From Caproiciproducens galactitolivorans (lineage in GTDB: Bacteria > Bacillota > Clostridia > Oscillospirales > Acutalibacteraceae), in assembly GCF_004768785.1 (NCBI RefSeq), contig NZ_SRMQ01000003.1, positions 186,001 to 250,000 of the forward strand: a DNA stretch of 64,000 nt. Direction: 5' to 3'. How positions within the stretch are numbered: position 1 is the first letter of the stretch; the number at the start of each line of letters is the position of its first letter. The position numbers and the translations under genes are program-made. This document shows, piece by piece, positions 1 to 8,741 of the stretch. The notes under the pieces were generated by a model. It saw only the letters and a list, made by a program, of their open reading frames with translations, was not told the origin of the DNA and did not search any database.

Positions 1-1585
1 GATTCAGTTCCTTTTTTACATAATTGGAAAGGCGGACCTTGTTTCCGCGCTTGATCTCCGCCATCTTTTTCAAAACAGCGGCGTCGTCCTGGAATTTTTT
101 CAGCTTTTCAAGCTCCTGCGCGTTGTGGATATAGCCGTCCCCGATCAGGTCGGTAATCAGCGCCGCGAGCGACGGGTTCGCCTGATTCAGCCAGCGGCGG
201 TGCGCAATGCCGTTTGTCACATTGGTGAACTTTTCCGGAAGCTCGGTGTAAAAATCGTGGAAAACCCGGTCTTTTAAGATGTCGCTGTGAAGCTGGGAAA
301 CGCCGTTCACGCTGTGACAGCTTGCCACGGCGAGGTTCGCCATTTTCACATAGCCGTCGTTCAGCGGCGCCATGCGGCCCACCTTGTAGCCGTCCACGCC
401 GCGCTCGTGCATTTGGGCGCAGAAGCGGCGGTTGATTTCCTCAATGATCTGGTAAATACGGGGCAGGCGCGATTTGAACAGCTCGACGTTCCAGCATTCG
501 AGCGCTTCGTTCATCACCGTATGGTTGGTGTAGGCGATTGTCCGGGTTACAATATCCCAGGCCGCGTCCCAGCCGTAGCCGCATTCGTCCAGCATAATGC
601 GCATCATTTCTGGAATGGCCAGTACGGGGTGCGTGTCATTCAGATGGATGGCGACTAAATCCGGCAGGTTGTCAAGCGTGCTGTACCGGAACAGGTGGCG
701 GCGGATGATGTCCTGTATGGTTGCGGAAACCAGGAAATACTGCTGGGAAAGCCGCAGGCTCTTGCCTTCCAAATGGTTATCCTCAGGGTAGAGAACCTTC
801 GTGATGACTTCCGCCATGGCGTTCTGTTCCATGGCGCGCAGATAATTGCCGGAGTTGAACAGCTTCATGTCAAATTCGGGGGAGCATGCCGCCCAGACGC
901 GCAGGCGGCTGATGCCGCGCCCGTCCATGCCAGACACATACATGTCGTACGGCACGGCGAGAACCTTTGTGTAATCCTTGTGGTTAACCACATGGTACTG
1001 GTTGTACCAGTATTCCTCAATATGTCCGTTGAAGTGGACTTCCACGCTCTTTTCCGGAACGGCCTGCATCCAGATTTTCCCGCCGGGTAGCCAGAAATCC
1101 GGCAGCTCGGTCTGCCACCCGTCCACCAGCTTTTGGCGGAAGATGCCGTATTCATAGCGGAGCGAATAGCCTGTCGCGGGGTAGCCCTGCGTGGCAAGGC
1201 CGTCCAGGAAGCAGGCGGCAAGCCTGCCAAGGCCACCGTTGCCAAGGCCCGCGTCCGGCTCCTGGTCGTAAAGCGCGTCAAGCTTCAGTCCCATTTCACT
1301 CAGAGCGGTGCGGTAGTCTTCCTCAATGCCGAGGTTGTAAAGATTGTTCCGCAGGGAACGGCCAAGGAGAAATTCCATGCAGAGGTAATAGATCTGTTTG
1401 GCGTGGCTTTTTTCGGCTTGTGCCATAAACTCGCTGCGTCCCCTTGCCATCAGGTCACGGACGGTCAGCGCAACGGCTTTGTAGCATTGTTCGTCTGTCG
1501 CATTTTCAAGGCTTACGCCGAAAACACGGTCCAATGTGGTTTCGATTGTTTCTTTAATCTTGCCGATCGGCTGCTTGTAGTTCAT
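1..1585 (-). CDS. glgP: glycogen/starch phosphorylase, N-terminal part (cut by window edge)
   Basis: Phosphorolysis of storage alpha-1,4-glucan to glucose-1-phosphate in the cytoplasm. I translated about 528 codons on the minus strand from the ATG at 1583-1585; the frame stays open to the window edge. The N-terminal family signature EPDAGLGNGGLGRLAACF lies at residues 109-126, with CMEFLLGRSLRNN at about 69-81 and HLNDTHPVLAIPEMMR further on. Family members are about 800 residues, so the C-terminal third, with the PLP-binding lysine, lies outside. The start follows a strong GGAGG about 7 bases upstream. It is monocistronic at its 5' end, with its own promoter about 120 bp upstream. No frameshift is seen in the visible part. 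Confidence 0.93.
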   Translation of the reverse strand, partial: MNYKQPIGKIKETIETTLDRVFGVSLENATDEQCYKAVALTVRDLMARGRSEFMAQAEKSHAKQIYYLCMEFLLGRSLRNNLYNLGIEEDYRTALSEMGLKLDALYDQEPDAGLGNGGLGRLAACFLDGLATQGYPATGYSLRYEYGIFRQKLVDGWQTELPDFWLPGGKIWMQAVPEKSVEVHFNGHIEEYWYNQYHVVNHKDYTKVLAVPYDMYVSGMDGRGISRLRVWAACSPEFDMKLFNSGNYLRAMEQNAMAEVITKVLYPEDNHLEGKSLRLSQQYFLVSATIQDIIRRHLFRYSTLDNLPDLVAIHLNDTHPVLAIPEMMRIMLDECGYGWDAAWDIVTRTIAYTNHTVMNEALECWNVELFKSRLPRIYQIIEEINRRFCAQMHERGVDGYKVGRMAPLNDGYVKMANLAVASCHSVNGVSQLHSDILKDRVFHDFYTELPEKFTNVTNGIAHRRWLNQANPSLAALITDLIGDGYIHNAQELEKLKKFQDDAAVLKKMAEIKRGNKVRLSNYVKKELN

Positions 1586-1706
1586 AAACCGTCCTCCAAA
1601 GGCGGGATAGCACCGTGTATTACGATGCCCCGAATATCAATATATTATCTTGAATATTATCTTGACCTGTTTTCATTCGGAAAATGCAATTCATCAAGTT
1701 GTGTAT

Positions 1707-1735
1707 ATTATATACCAATAATCCTTTATTTTCAA
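1707..1735 (-). promoter_or_regulatory. sigma-A type promoter of glgP
   Basis: On the minus strand TTGAAA (1730-1735) and TATAAT (1707-1712) are separated by exactly 17 bp. This leaves a leader of about 115 nt before the glgP start. Confidence 0.6.
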
Positions 1736-2118
1736 GAATAATAGGCGGTTGTCACCCTTTTCTTTAAAAACGGCCGTTTTTAAAGGCTGAGCGCAGTTTT
1801 CGGGATTTTAAGATAAAAAAGGATTCCACTTTTTATTACCATGTATTTTTTTCAATAATTTGTGCACTATACACAAAACTGAACTTTTTTATAAATAGCA
1901 GAAGGAGTTTTGCCGTCAAAACAAACAGTTTACAGAATTCGCCAAAAAACGCTCTTAAAAACAGAGTGTAAAAAATCCGTAAAGACCTTTCATCTTATTA
2001 TAAAATAGATTATAATGAAAAGAAACAGTTTGATACAACCGAAGACGATCAGGCTACTCCGGCCGGCAGGCGGGGAAGGTCAAAAATATTTTGAATTTAA
2101 TGAAAGGGGAATGGCCTC
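1736..2118. other. AT-rich intergenic region between glgP and zapA
   Basis: No convincing gene is seen. It holds the divergent upstream regions of glgP (minus) and zapA (plus). A TATAAT lies at 2011-2016, about 100 bp before zapA, but no good -35 element sits at the proper distance, so a zapA promoter there is only a guess. No T-box, riboswitch or tRNA pattern was recognised. Confidence 0.4.
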
Positions 2119-2640
2119 ATGAGTAGAAATAGAGTTCGGCTCAATATCTGTGGATGCGAATGCGTAATCGGGTCGGATGACAGCGAAAGTTACGTCCGTT
2201 CACTCGGCGAACAGGTGGAAAAAGCCATAGAGGATATCACCGGAAAAAACGAACGAGTTTCCATTACGATGGCCGCCATTATTACGGCGCTGCGTTTCTG
2301 TGACGAAGCGCAGAAGGCTGCCGGCGGAGCCGACAACCTCCGCTCGCAGATCAAGGATTATCTGGAAGATGCCTCCCACGCCAGAATGGAAGCCGAGGAG
2401 GCAAAGCGAGAGGTGGAGCGCCTGAAACAAGAAATCCAGACCCTTCGCGGGCGGTTGGCGGAAAACAAAGGGCATGAAAAGGACAAGCCCCATGAGGAGC
2501 CGCGCGTACAAAAGCCAATTGCTGTGGGTGCGCCGGTGCAAAAGCCGCAGGCCGGGAGCTATTCCCGCGTTCAGGAAGGGACAACCGCTGAGCAGGAAGA
2601 TTTTATAAACTTCTTTGAAAAGAAAAATGATGAATTGTAA
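2119..2640 (+). CDS. zapA: cell division protein ZapA
   Basis: ZapA-family protein that binds FtsZ and cross-links protofilaments at the division ring. The N-terminal ZapA domain (about residues 1-70: NRVRLNICGCECVIGSDDSE, then helices ending near the TALRFCDEAQ segment) is followed by a charged coiled coil (about 80-115, rich in E/K/R) and a low-complexity tail. At 173 residues it is longer than the ~85-110 residue ZapA of Bacillus, the tail making the difference; long versions are familiar in Clostridia. The start follows an AAAGGGG ribosome site. Its 3' end overlaps the next gene by about 14 bp, so the two are probably translationally coupled. Confidence 0.85.
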   Translation: MSRNRVRLNICGCECVIGSDDSESYVRSLGEQVEKAIEDITGKNERVSITMAAIITALRFCDEAQKAAGGADNLRSQIKDYLEDASHARMEAEEAKREVERLKQEIQTLRGRLAENKGHEKDKPHEEPRVQKPIAVGAPVQKPQAGSYSRVQEGTTAEQEDFINFFEKKNDEL

Positions 2641-4696
2641 TGCGATAGAGGTGCTGGCCCCCGCCGGCTCGCCGGAAAGCCTTCTTGCCGCGGTGCGCGC
2701 GGGGGCGGACGCGGTGTATCTGGGCGGCAGCGCATTCAGCGCGCGGGCTAACGCCAAAAATTTTAACGATGACCAGCTGAAGGAAGCTGTTTCTTACTGC
2801 CATGTCCGCGGGGTGAAGGTTTACCTAGCGGTAAATACGGTGCTTTTGCAGGAGGAACTGAAAAAGGCGCTGGAATTGGTTTCCTATGCCTGTACTTTGC
2901 CGGTTGATGCCGTGCTTGTGCAGGACACGGGCCTTCTTTTGCTGCTCCAAACCTGCGTGCCGCAGCTTCGCCTGCATGCTTCCACGCAGATGAGCGTCCA
3001 TACGCCGCTGGGCGCGCGGGCGCTGTACAATGCGGGAATTCGGCGGGTTGTGCTCGCGCGCGAGCTTTCTCTTGCGGAAATCGCCGAAATCCATGCGGCG
3101 GTTCCGGTGGAGCTGGAAACCTTTGTCCACGGCGCTTTGTGCATGTCGGTCAGCGGGCAGTGCTATTTCAGCTCCGTGCTGGGTTCCCGCAGCGGCAACC
3201 GCGGCCTTTGCGCCCAGCCCTGCCGCCTGCCGTTTTCCGTTGAAGGCGGGACGGGGCATGATTTGAGTTTAAAGGACTTATCTATGATATGCCGGATCGG
3301 CGAACTCGCTGACGCGGGGATTGTCAGCGCGAAGATCGAAGGGCGGATGAAGCGCCCAGAATACGTTGCCGCAGCAACGCGCGCCTGCCGCCTTGCGGCG
3401 GACGGACAGCCGGTCCCGGAAGAGCTTTTGAAGAATCTGGGAGCAGTTTTTTCGCGCTCCGGCTTTACCACCGGCTACATCGACGCGCATCGGGGCCGGG
3501 ATATGTTCGGCATCCGTTCGCGGGAGGATGTGACCGGCGCGACGAATGCCGTTTTTTCGGAACTGCGCAGCCTTTATAAAGACGAATATCAGCGGATACC
3601 CGTTGTGTTTTCGCTCACGGTTCAACAGGGCGAACCCGTTTCCCTTACCGCTTCGGACAGGGAAAACCATACGGTTTCCGTTTCGCTGGAGGAAACGCCC
3701 CAGCCGGCGATCCACCGCGCAATTGACGCGGAGCGCTGTGCGGAACAGCTGAAAAAGACGGGCGGTACGCCGTTTTACGCCGAGCGGATTGATTGTACGG
3801 TTGGGGAGGGGCTTTCCGTCCCAGTTTCCGCGCTGAACCGCCTTCGCCGGGAAGCGCTGGCAAAGCTGGAACAGGCGCGCGCCGCGCGGGAAGCGGTTCC
3901 GTTTCAGATGTGCGAAATCCCGAAGCCGGGTACGTATTCGGCGGGCGAAAGGAAGCTCCGTGCGCGTTTTGCAAATGCGCAGCTTCCGGCACTTGCAAAA
4001 AATTGTGAAATAGTATATATTCCCTATGATACGGATTTAAAAAAGATAAAAGAGTGCAGGGAAAACGGGTTCCCCATTGCCCTTGAAATCCCGCGTGGCA
4101 TGTTCGGAATGGAAAGCGCCCTGCGCGCTCGGCTTGCCGCCGCGAAAGAAGCCGGAATCACCGACGTCTGGGCCGGGAACCTCGGTGCGGCGGAGCTCGG
4201 GAAGGAACTTGGGCTTACGGTGCACGGCGGGTTTTCCCTCAACATTACGAATACGGCCGCCATCGAATGGTACCGCCAATACGGCCTGTCCGACGCGGAG
4301 CTTTCGTTTGAGCTGACGCTTGGGCAGGCTGCGGAAATCGGCGGGGAATTGCCGCGCGGGCTCATTCTTTACGGAAGGCTGCCGCTGATGCTTACGCGGA
4401 ACTGTCCCGCGGCGAACGCGGGCGGATGCCAAAGTTGCAAAACCGCGCCGTTTTTAACTGACCGGAAGGGAATCCGCTTCCCTGTCCAGTGCGGCGGGGC
4501 GTGCAGCGAGGTTCTGAATTCGGTGCCGCTCGACATGGCGGACCGCCTCCACGAGATTTGCAATCAGGATTTCGGCGTACTGCGCTTCACGATGGAAACC
4601 AAGGAGGAAGCGGAAGAAATTATCGGCCGGTACCTGACAGGCGAGCCGACGCAAGGCGAGTACACGCGCGGGCTGTATTACCGGGGGATTGAGTAG
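2627..4696 (+). CDS. U32 family peptidase-like protein (RlhA-type, with DUF3656-like C-terminus)
   Basis: Long-form peptidase U32 family protein. The N-terminal half begins IEVLAPAGSPESLLAAVRAG and carries the U32 signature region around FVHGALCMSVSGQCYFSS followed by SGNRGLCAQPCR (residues ~165-200). Four conserved cysteines also occur near residues 590-625. The C-terminal part fits the DUF3656/collagenase-like extension. The E. coli long-form member RlhA hydroxylates 23S rRNA C2501, so an rRNA-modification role is as likely as proteolysis (inference). Two adjacent ATGs (2627, 2630) and an upstream TTG (2615) are possible starts. I chose 2627; it overlaps zapA, and no strong ribosome site decides the matter. 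Confidence 0.8.
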   Translation: MMNCNAIEVLAPAGSPESLLAAVRAGADAVYLGGSAFSARANAKNFNDDQLKEAVSYCHVRGVKVYLAVNTVLLQEELKKALELVSYACTLPVDAVLVQDTGLLLLLQTCVPQLRLHASTQMSVHTPLGARALYNAGIRRVVLARELSLAEIAEIHAAVPVELETFVHGALCMSVSGQCYFSSVLGSRSGNRGLCAQPCRLPFSVEGGTGHDLSLKDLSMICRIGELADAGIVSAKIEGRMKRPEYVAAATRACRLAADGQPVPEELLKNLGAVFSRSGFTTGYIDAHRGRDMFGIRSREDVTGATNAVFSELRSLYKDEYQRIPVVFSLTVQQGEPVSLTASDRENHTVSVSLEETPQPAIHRAIDAERCAEQLKKTGGTPFYAERIDCTVGEGLSVPVSALNRLRREALAKLEQARAAREAVPFQMCEIPKPGTYSAGERKLRARFANAQLPALAKNCEIVYIPYDTDLKKIKECRENGFPIALEIPRGMFGMESALRARLAAAKEAGITDVWAGNLGAAELGKELGLTVHGGFSLNITNTAAIEWYRQYGLSDAELSFELTLGQAAEIGGELPRGLILYGRLPLMLTRNCPAANAGGCQSCKTAPFLTDRKGIRFPVQCGGACSEVLNSVPLDMADRLHEICNQDFGVLRFTMETKEEAEEIIGRYLTGEPTQGEYTRGLYYRGIE

Positions 4697-4774
4697 GGCG
4701 CACCCTTTGCGTTTCTCGGCTTGACTTTTACGGAAAGAGGCAGTTCTTTCCTGATACATAAACTGGGGTGGCTT

Positions 4775-5230
4775 ATGGAAACATTAAAAGTAAAAAAAAT
4801 GCGTGAAAACGCCGTGTTGCCGACGCGGGCAAGCGAAGGGGCGGCCGGGTTGGATCTGTACGCCTGTCTGGACGAACCCGTTACGATTGAACCGCGCGGG
4901 CTTTACAAAATCCCGACCGGGATCGCGATAGAACTGCCGGGCAAAAATACCGTTGGGCTGATTTTTGCCCGCAGCGGGCTAGGCGTAAAGCACGGCATTA
5001 CGCTCCCAAACGCGGTCGGAGTAATCGACAGCGATTACCGCGGCGAGCTTCAAGTGGGGATCACCAATTGCAGCGACAAGCCCTATACGATTCAGCCGGG
5101 CGAACGCTGCGCGCAGCTTGTCGTTATGCCGGTGCTCCTTCCGGTTTTGGAGGAAACCGACGAACTGGGTGAAACGGCGCGCGGAGCCGGCGGTTTTGGG
5201 TCGACCGGAAAACGGGAGATTCAAAAATGA
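4775..5230 (+). CDS. dut: dUTP diphosphatase
   Basis: Hydrolyses dUTP to dUMP and PPi, keeping uracil out of DNA and feeding dTMP synthesis. All five trimeric dUTPase motifs are visible: AGLDLYA, ARSGLG, GVIDSDYRGEL, the GERCAQLVV region, and the C-terminal GAGGFGSTG loop that closes the active site. 151 residues, normal for the family. I chose the ATG at 4775, after GGGGTGG, because an upstream in-frame extension has no family similarity. The stop overlaps the next start by 4 bp (ATGA). A dCTP deaminase (58405-58926), which feeds the same pathway, is encoded 54 kb away. Confidence 0.95.
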   Translation: METLKVKKMRENAVLPTRASEGAAGLDLYACLDEPVTIEPRGLYKIPTGIAIELPGKNTVGLIFARSGLGVKHGITLPNAVGVIDSDYRGELQVGITNCSDKPYTIQPGERCAQLVVMPVLLPVLEETDELGETARGAGGFGSTGKREIQK

Positions 5231-5472
5231 AAAAGGATGGAATCCGAACGCTTTTGTTGATTATTCTGCTTGTATTGGCCGTGGTTTTGGGGCAGATTAT
5301 TGGTACGTCCTGCGCCGGGATAAAAAACGTTTCCTGGCTGGGCGCTACCGCAAAATTCGGGCTTTCGCCCGTTGAACTGGATTTATCCGTCGTAAAATTT
5401 ACGCTTGGAATGCTTGTCAGTATCAATGTTGCGCAGGCAATTCTTTTGCTTGCCGCAATACTGGCTATATAA
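5227..5472 (+). CDS. DUF4321 family small membrane protein
   Basis: 81-residue protein with a hydrophobic helix at about residues 7-27 and a second at about 58-80, joined by a short outside loop. The pattern fits DUF4321, a Clostridia family of unknown function usually found next to maf and mreB, exactly as here. Its start overlaps the dut stop by 4 bases, so translation is probably coupled. The neighbourhood suggests a link to envelope growth or division, but this is only association. Confidence 0.7.
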   Translation: MKKDGIRTLLLIILLVLAVVLGQIIGTSCAGIKNVSWLGATAKFGLSPVELDLSVVKFTLGMLVSINVAQAILLLAAILAI

Positions 5473-5501
5473 AAATTAAAGTGAAGGAGTAGGAAGAATA
5501 C

Positions 5502-6071
5502 ATGTTGCTGTTAGCGTCTTCATCGCCGCGCCGCAGCGAGCTTTTGAAAATGGCAGGATATGATTTTAATGTCGTCCCCGCGGATGTGAATGAGGGGTAT
5601 CTCCGGGGGACGCCTCCGATACAGATCGTTGAGCTTCTTGCTGCCCGCAAAGCGGAGGCAGTAGCAAAACGCTATCCGCAGGACATTGTCCTTGGCGCCG
5701 ACACGATTGTCGTTCTGAAGGGGCGAGTGCTTGGCAAACCGAAGAACGAGGAAGAAGCGAAAGCAATGCTCAAGCTGCTTGCCGGCAATGTGCATCAGGT
5801 TTACACCGGGTACTGCATTATCAACAACAAGAAATATTTGCGCGGCCACGAAAGCACGTCCGTTGAATTTTATCCGTTAAAGGAAAGCGAAATCGATTCC
5901 TATGTTGCGTCGGGTGAAGCAATGGACAAAGCCGGTGCATACGCGATTCAAGGCCGGGGCGCGCTGTTTATCAAGCGCATCGACGGGGACTATTACAATG
6001 TAATGGGGCTTCCGATTGGCAAAATTAATCGGATTCTGGCTGGTATAAAATCATCCGGGGACGGAAAATAA
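5502..6071 (+). CDS. maf: Maf family nucleoside triphosphate pyrophosphatase
   Basis: Hydrolyses non-canonical or modified NTPs (dTTP/UTP type in Bacillus Maf) and is historically linked to septum formation. It begins LLLASSSPRRSELLKMAG, the Maf signature, and has VLGADTIVVL (about residues 67-76) with the catalytic aspartate, plus KAGAYAIQGRGALFI (about 144-158). 189 residues, normal length. The ribosome site GAAGGAG lies about 12 bp upstream of the ATG. It sits directly before mreB, as in Bacillus and many Clostridia. A separate promoter lies between maf and mreB. Confidence 0.93.
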   Translation: MLLLASSSPRRSELLKMAGYDFNVVPADVNEGYLRGTPPIQIVELLAARKAEAVAKRYPQDIVLGADTIVVLKGRVLGKPKNEEEAKAMLKLLAGNVHQVYTGYCIINNKKYLRGHESTSVEFYPLKESEIDSYVASGEAMDKAGAYAIQGRGALFIKRIDGDYYNVMGLPIGKINRILAGIKSSGDGK

Positions 6072-6101
6072 AGAAATATTGCCTATTCACAAATTTAACA
6101 G

Positions 6102-6130
6102 TTGAGAAATGTATTTATAAAGGTTATAAT
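6102..6130 (+). promoter_or_regulatory. promoter of mreB(CD-PBP2) run
   Basis: TTGAGA (6102-6107) and TATAAT (6125-6130) with 17 bp spacing, about 48 bp upstream of the mreB ATG. A near-consensus vegetative promoter. Confidence 0.7.
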
Positions 6131-6177
6131 AAGAACGATTGAATTTTGCCAAGGTCTTGAAAGGGGAATATAAACGT

Positions 6178-7191
6178 ATGTTTTCAAAGGATATAGGGAT
6201 CGATTTAGGTACCGCGAACACGCTGGTTTTTATGAAAGGGAAGGGCATCGTCATGCGCGAGCCTTCCGTTGTCGCCGTTGACGTTCGCACCGATACCGTA
6301 CTGGCTGTCGGTACGCAGGCGAAGGAAATGATTGGCCGTACCCCCGGCTCCATTGTCGCGGTCCGTCCCATGAAGGATGGCGTAATCGCCGACTTCGACA
6401 TTACTGCCACTATGCTCAAGCATTTTATTCGCAAAGCGGTGAAATCCAACGCGTTTTCCCGCCCGCATATTATTATCTGCATCCCGTCCGGTGTAACCGA
6501 GGTGGAACGCCGTGCGGTGGAGGACGCCGCCCGTCAGGCCGGGGCCAGCAATGTGGAGCTGATTGAGGAACCCATGGCCGCGGCCATCGGCGCGGGCCTG
6601 CCCGTTAGTGAGCCGACCGGAAGCATGGTCGTCGATATCGGCGGCGGAACTGCGGAAGTTGCTGTGATTTCGCTGGGCGACATTGTTACCTCCGTTTCCG
6701 TGCGTGTTGCGGGTGATAAATTTGACGAATCCATTATTTCCTATGTGAAAAAGAAATATAACCTTCTGATCGGTGAACGTACCGCAGAGGAAATCAAGAT
6801 TAAAATCGGTTCCGCTTTCCCCACCGCAGACAATGAAAACGCGTCCGTTGAAATTAAGGGCCGCAACCTGGTAGACGGGCTGCCGAAGAATGTGACCATC
6901 TCCGCCGGAGAAGTGCGCGAAGCACTAGGCGACGCGCTCGCGCTGATTATTGACGCGATTAAATCCACGCTGGAAAAGACGCCTCCGGAGCTTTCCGCGG
7001 ATATCATCGACCATGGCATCATGCTTACCGGCGGCGGTGCGCTGCTCCGCGGCTTGGATAAACTTGTGGAACAGGAAACCGGAATGCCCGTCCATATTGC
7101 CGAAAGCCCGCTGGATTGTGTTGTGGACGGAACAGGCAAGCTCCTTGAAGTGAATATGCCGGCCTCCTATTACAAAAACAACAAAAAATAA
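6178..7191 (+). CDS. mreB: rod-shape determining actin homologue MreB
   Basis: Actin-like ATPase that forms membrane-bound filaments and guides lateral wall synthesis with MreC, MreD and PBP2. Residues 1-20 ([20 protein letters not shown]) hold the phosphate-1 loop; [13 protein letters not shown] (about 160-172) is phosphate-2; the adenosine motif [11 protein letters not shown] is near 281. 337 residues, standard. The start at 6178 follows GAAAGGGGA and matches the family N-terminus; an upstream in-frame TTG at 6139 is rejected. A short hairpin with a T run lies after the gene, which may lower transcription into mreC. Confidence 0.97.
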   Translation: MFSKDIGIDLGTANTLVFMKGKGIVMREPSVVAVDVRTDTVLAVGTQAKEMIGRTPGSIVAVRPMKDGVIADFDITATMLKHFIRKAVKSNAFSRPHIIICIPSGVTEVERRAVEDAARQAGASNVELIEEPMAAAIGAGLPVSEPTGSMVVDIGGGTAEVAVISLGDIVTSVSVRVAGDKFDESIISYVKKKYNLLIGERTAEEIKIKIGSAFPTADNENASVEIKGRNLVDGLPKNVTISAGEVREALGDALALIIDAIKSTLEKTPPELSADIIDHGIMLTGGGALLRGLDKLVEQETGMPVHIAESPLDCVVDGTGKLLEVNMPASYYKNNKK

Positions 7192-7206
7192 ATTCGGAAA
7201 GAATAC

Positions 7207-7234
7207 AGCGGAGGGTTACCACTCTCCGCTTTTT
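7207..7234 (+). terminator. hairpin after mreB (attenuator or terminator)
   Basis: A 7-bp stem (7207-7213 with 7224-7230), 10-nt loop, then TTTT. mreC has no clear promoter after it, so partial read-through is likely. A second small hairpin, CCCGC-ttcg-GCGGG, lies at 7266-7279. Confidence 0.5.
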
Positions 7235-7307
7235 GCACTTCATAAACGGGCGCTCTTCCGTTTTCCCCGCTTCGGCGGGCTGTGCCGCTTAGAAAGGAGG
7301 CGCTGCT

Positions 7308-8201
7308 TTGAAAGATTATTTCCATACTAAAAGCTTTAAAATTTTGATAGCCGTTATCTTTTTTCTGTTCGGCCTGATGCTTTTTACGGCGAGCAACGAC
7401 AGCTCCTTCACGGCGAACCTGATCAGCCTTGTGTCGACGCCGATGCAGAAGGTCAGCACCGTTATAACAAACAACGCGGCGGTTGCCGCGCAGTCCGTCA
7501 CCCGTTCCAACGACGAGCTGATGGCGGAAAACGCTGCGCTGAAAAAGCAGGTCGCCGAGCTGAATCAGAAACTTATTAAGTATTATACGTATCAGCAGGA
7601 AAACGCGCAGCTCCGGAAATTTTTGGAGCTGAAAAATGAGAATCAGGACTTCAAGCCGGTTTCCGCTGCGGTCATCGGCCGCGACCCGAATGATCTGTTT
7701 TATAATTTCCAGATCGACAAGGGCACCTCTTCTGGCATATCCGTAAACGACCCGGTTATTACTGAAAGCGGCGTGGTGGGCTGGATTTCTAGTGCGAACG
7801 CCAGTTACAGCCGCGTGACCACGATCCTTTCCGCCGACACAAAGATCAGCGCTATCGACAAGGTGAACCGCGATTCCGGCGTGATCAGCAGCAACATTAA
7901 GCTAGCGGACAGCGGCCTATTAAAGCTGAGCTATCTTGCCGCCGGAACGACCGTGAAGGCGGGGGATATTGTTGTTACCAGCGGGCTGGGCGGCGTTTAC
8001 CCGCGCAACCTTGCCATCGGAACGGTTACGGCAGTAAAAAACGATCCGTATGACGTGTCGCTTTACGCGGAGGTAAAGCCCTTTGTCGACGTGAAAAGCG
8101 TGCGTGACGTAATGGTCATCACTTCTTTTGAAGGACAGGGGCAGGCGCTTCCCGCATCCGCTTCTTCTTCCGTCTCCTCTACTGCCTCCGGAGGAAAGTA
8201 A
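7308..8201 (+). CDS. mreC: rod-shape determining protein MreC
   Basis: Bitopic membrane protein that links MreB to the wall elongation enzymes. One N-terminal membrane segment (about residues 10-28), a coiled coil (about 68-105, containing LMAENAALKKQVAELNQKL), then the two-barrel MreC domain with VIGRDPNDLF and GVVGWISSA. A Ser-rich C-terminal tail ends the protein. 297 residues, normal. The start is TTG, placed 8 bp after a full AAAGGAGG; nothing upstream fits better. The stop abuts the mreD start directly. Confidence 0.93.
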   Translation: MKDYFHTKSFKILIAVIFFLFGLMLFTASNDSSFTANLISLVSTPMQKVSTVITNNAAVAAQSVTRSNDELMAENAALKKQVAELNQKLIKYYTYQQENAQLRKFLELKNENQDFKPVSAAVIGRDPNDLFYNFQIDKGTSSGISVNDPVITESGVVGWISSANASYSRVTTILSADTKISAIDKVNRDSGVISSNIKLADSGLLKLSYLAAGTTVKAGDIVVTSGLGGVYPRNLAIGTVTAVKNDPYDVSLYAEVKPFVDVKSVRDVMVITSFEGQGQALPASASSSVSSTASGGK

Positions 8202-8714
8202 ATGCAGAAAATGAAGGTTATCCGCTACTTTGCCTATACAATTGAATTGCTGGTGCTGTTTATCGTACAGGAAACGCCCGGCTTGCTCCCGAACCTGTTC
8301 GGTGCAAGGCCCGTTCTGCTGATCCCTGCGGTCCTTTCCATCAGCTTGTTTGAAAATGAGGCCGCGGGCATGAGCTTCGGCCTGCTGGCCGGTCTGCTGA
8401 TCGATTTCGGCGGGGGTGGCGTGCTGGGTTTCCATGCGCTTTTGCTTTGTGCAGCCTGCTATGCGATCGGGCTTTTCGCGGCCGATCTGATCCAGACCAA
8501 TTTCCTGACCGCGATGCTTACCGCGGTTATTGTAACAGGGGCGCTGGTTGTTTTGCATTGGGTGTTTTTCTACCTGCTGTTTAATTATGAGTATGCCGGG
8601 TATGCGTTTACGGCCCATTACATCCCGCGTTTTTGCTACACCATTGCTATTATGCCGGTTACTTATTTCTTCAACCGGGCGCTTGCCATACAGATTCGCG
8701 AGAAGGAAGAATGA
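8202..8714 (+). CDS. mreD: rod-shape determining protein MreD
   Basis: Polytopic membrane partner of MreC, 170 residues with about five hydrophobic segments. The MreD pattern is seen in RPVLLIPAVLSISLFENEAAG, followed by the glycine-rich FGLLAGLLIDFGGGGVLGFHALL. It starts at the base after the mreC stop, within the mreC ribosome-site GGAGG, so it is translationally coupled. It acts with MreB/C and the PBP2 encoded next. Confidence 0.88.
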   Translation: MQKMKVIRYFAYTIELLVLFIVQETPGLLPNLFGARPVLLIPAVLSISLFENEAAGMSFGLLAGLLIDFGGGGVLGFHALLLCAACYAIGLFAADLIQTNFLTAMLTAVIVTGALVVLHWVFFYLLFNYEYAGYAFTAHYIPRFCYTIAIMPVTYFFNRALAIQIREKEE

Positions 8715-8741
8715 TTCGTACACAGAAAAGGGGGGTTCTCC

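Noticed and set aside
1133-1741. Plus-strand open frame of about 200 codons opposite glgP
   Set aside because: Shadow of the glycogen phosphorylase reading frame with no family similarity or ribosome site.
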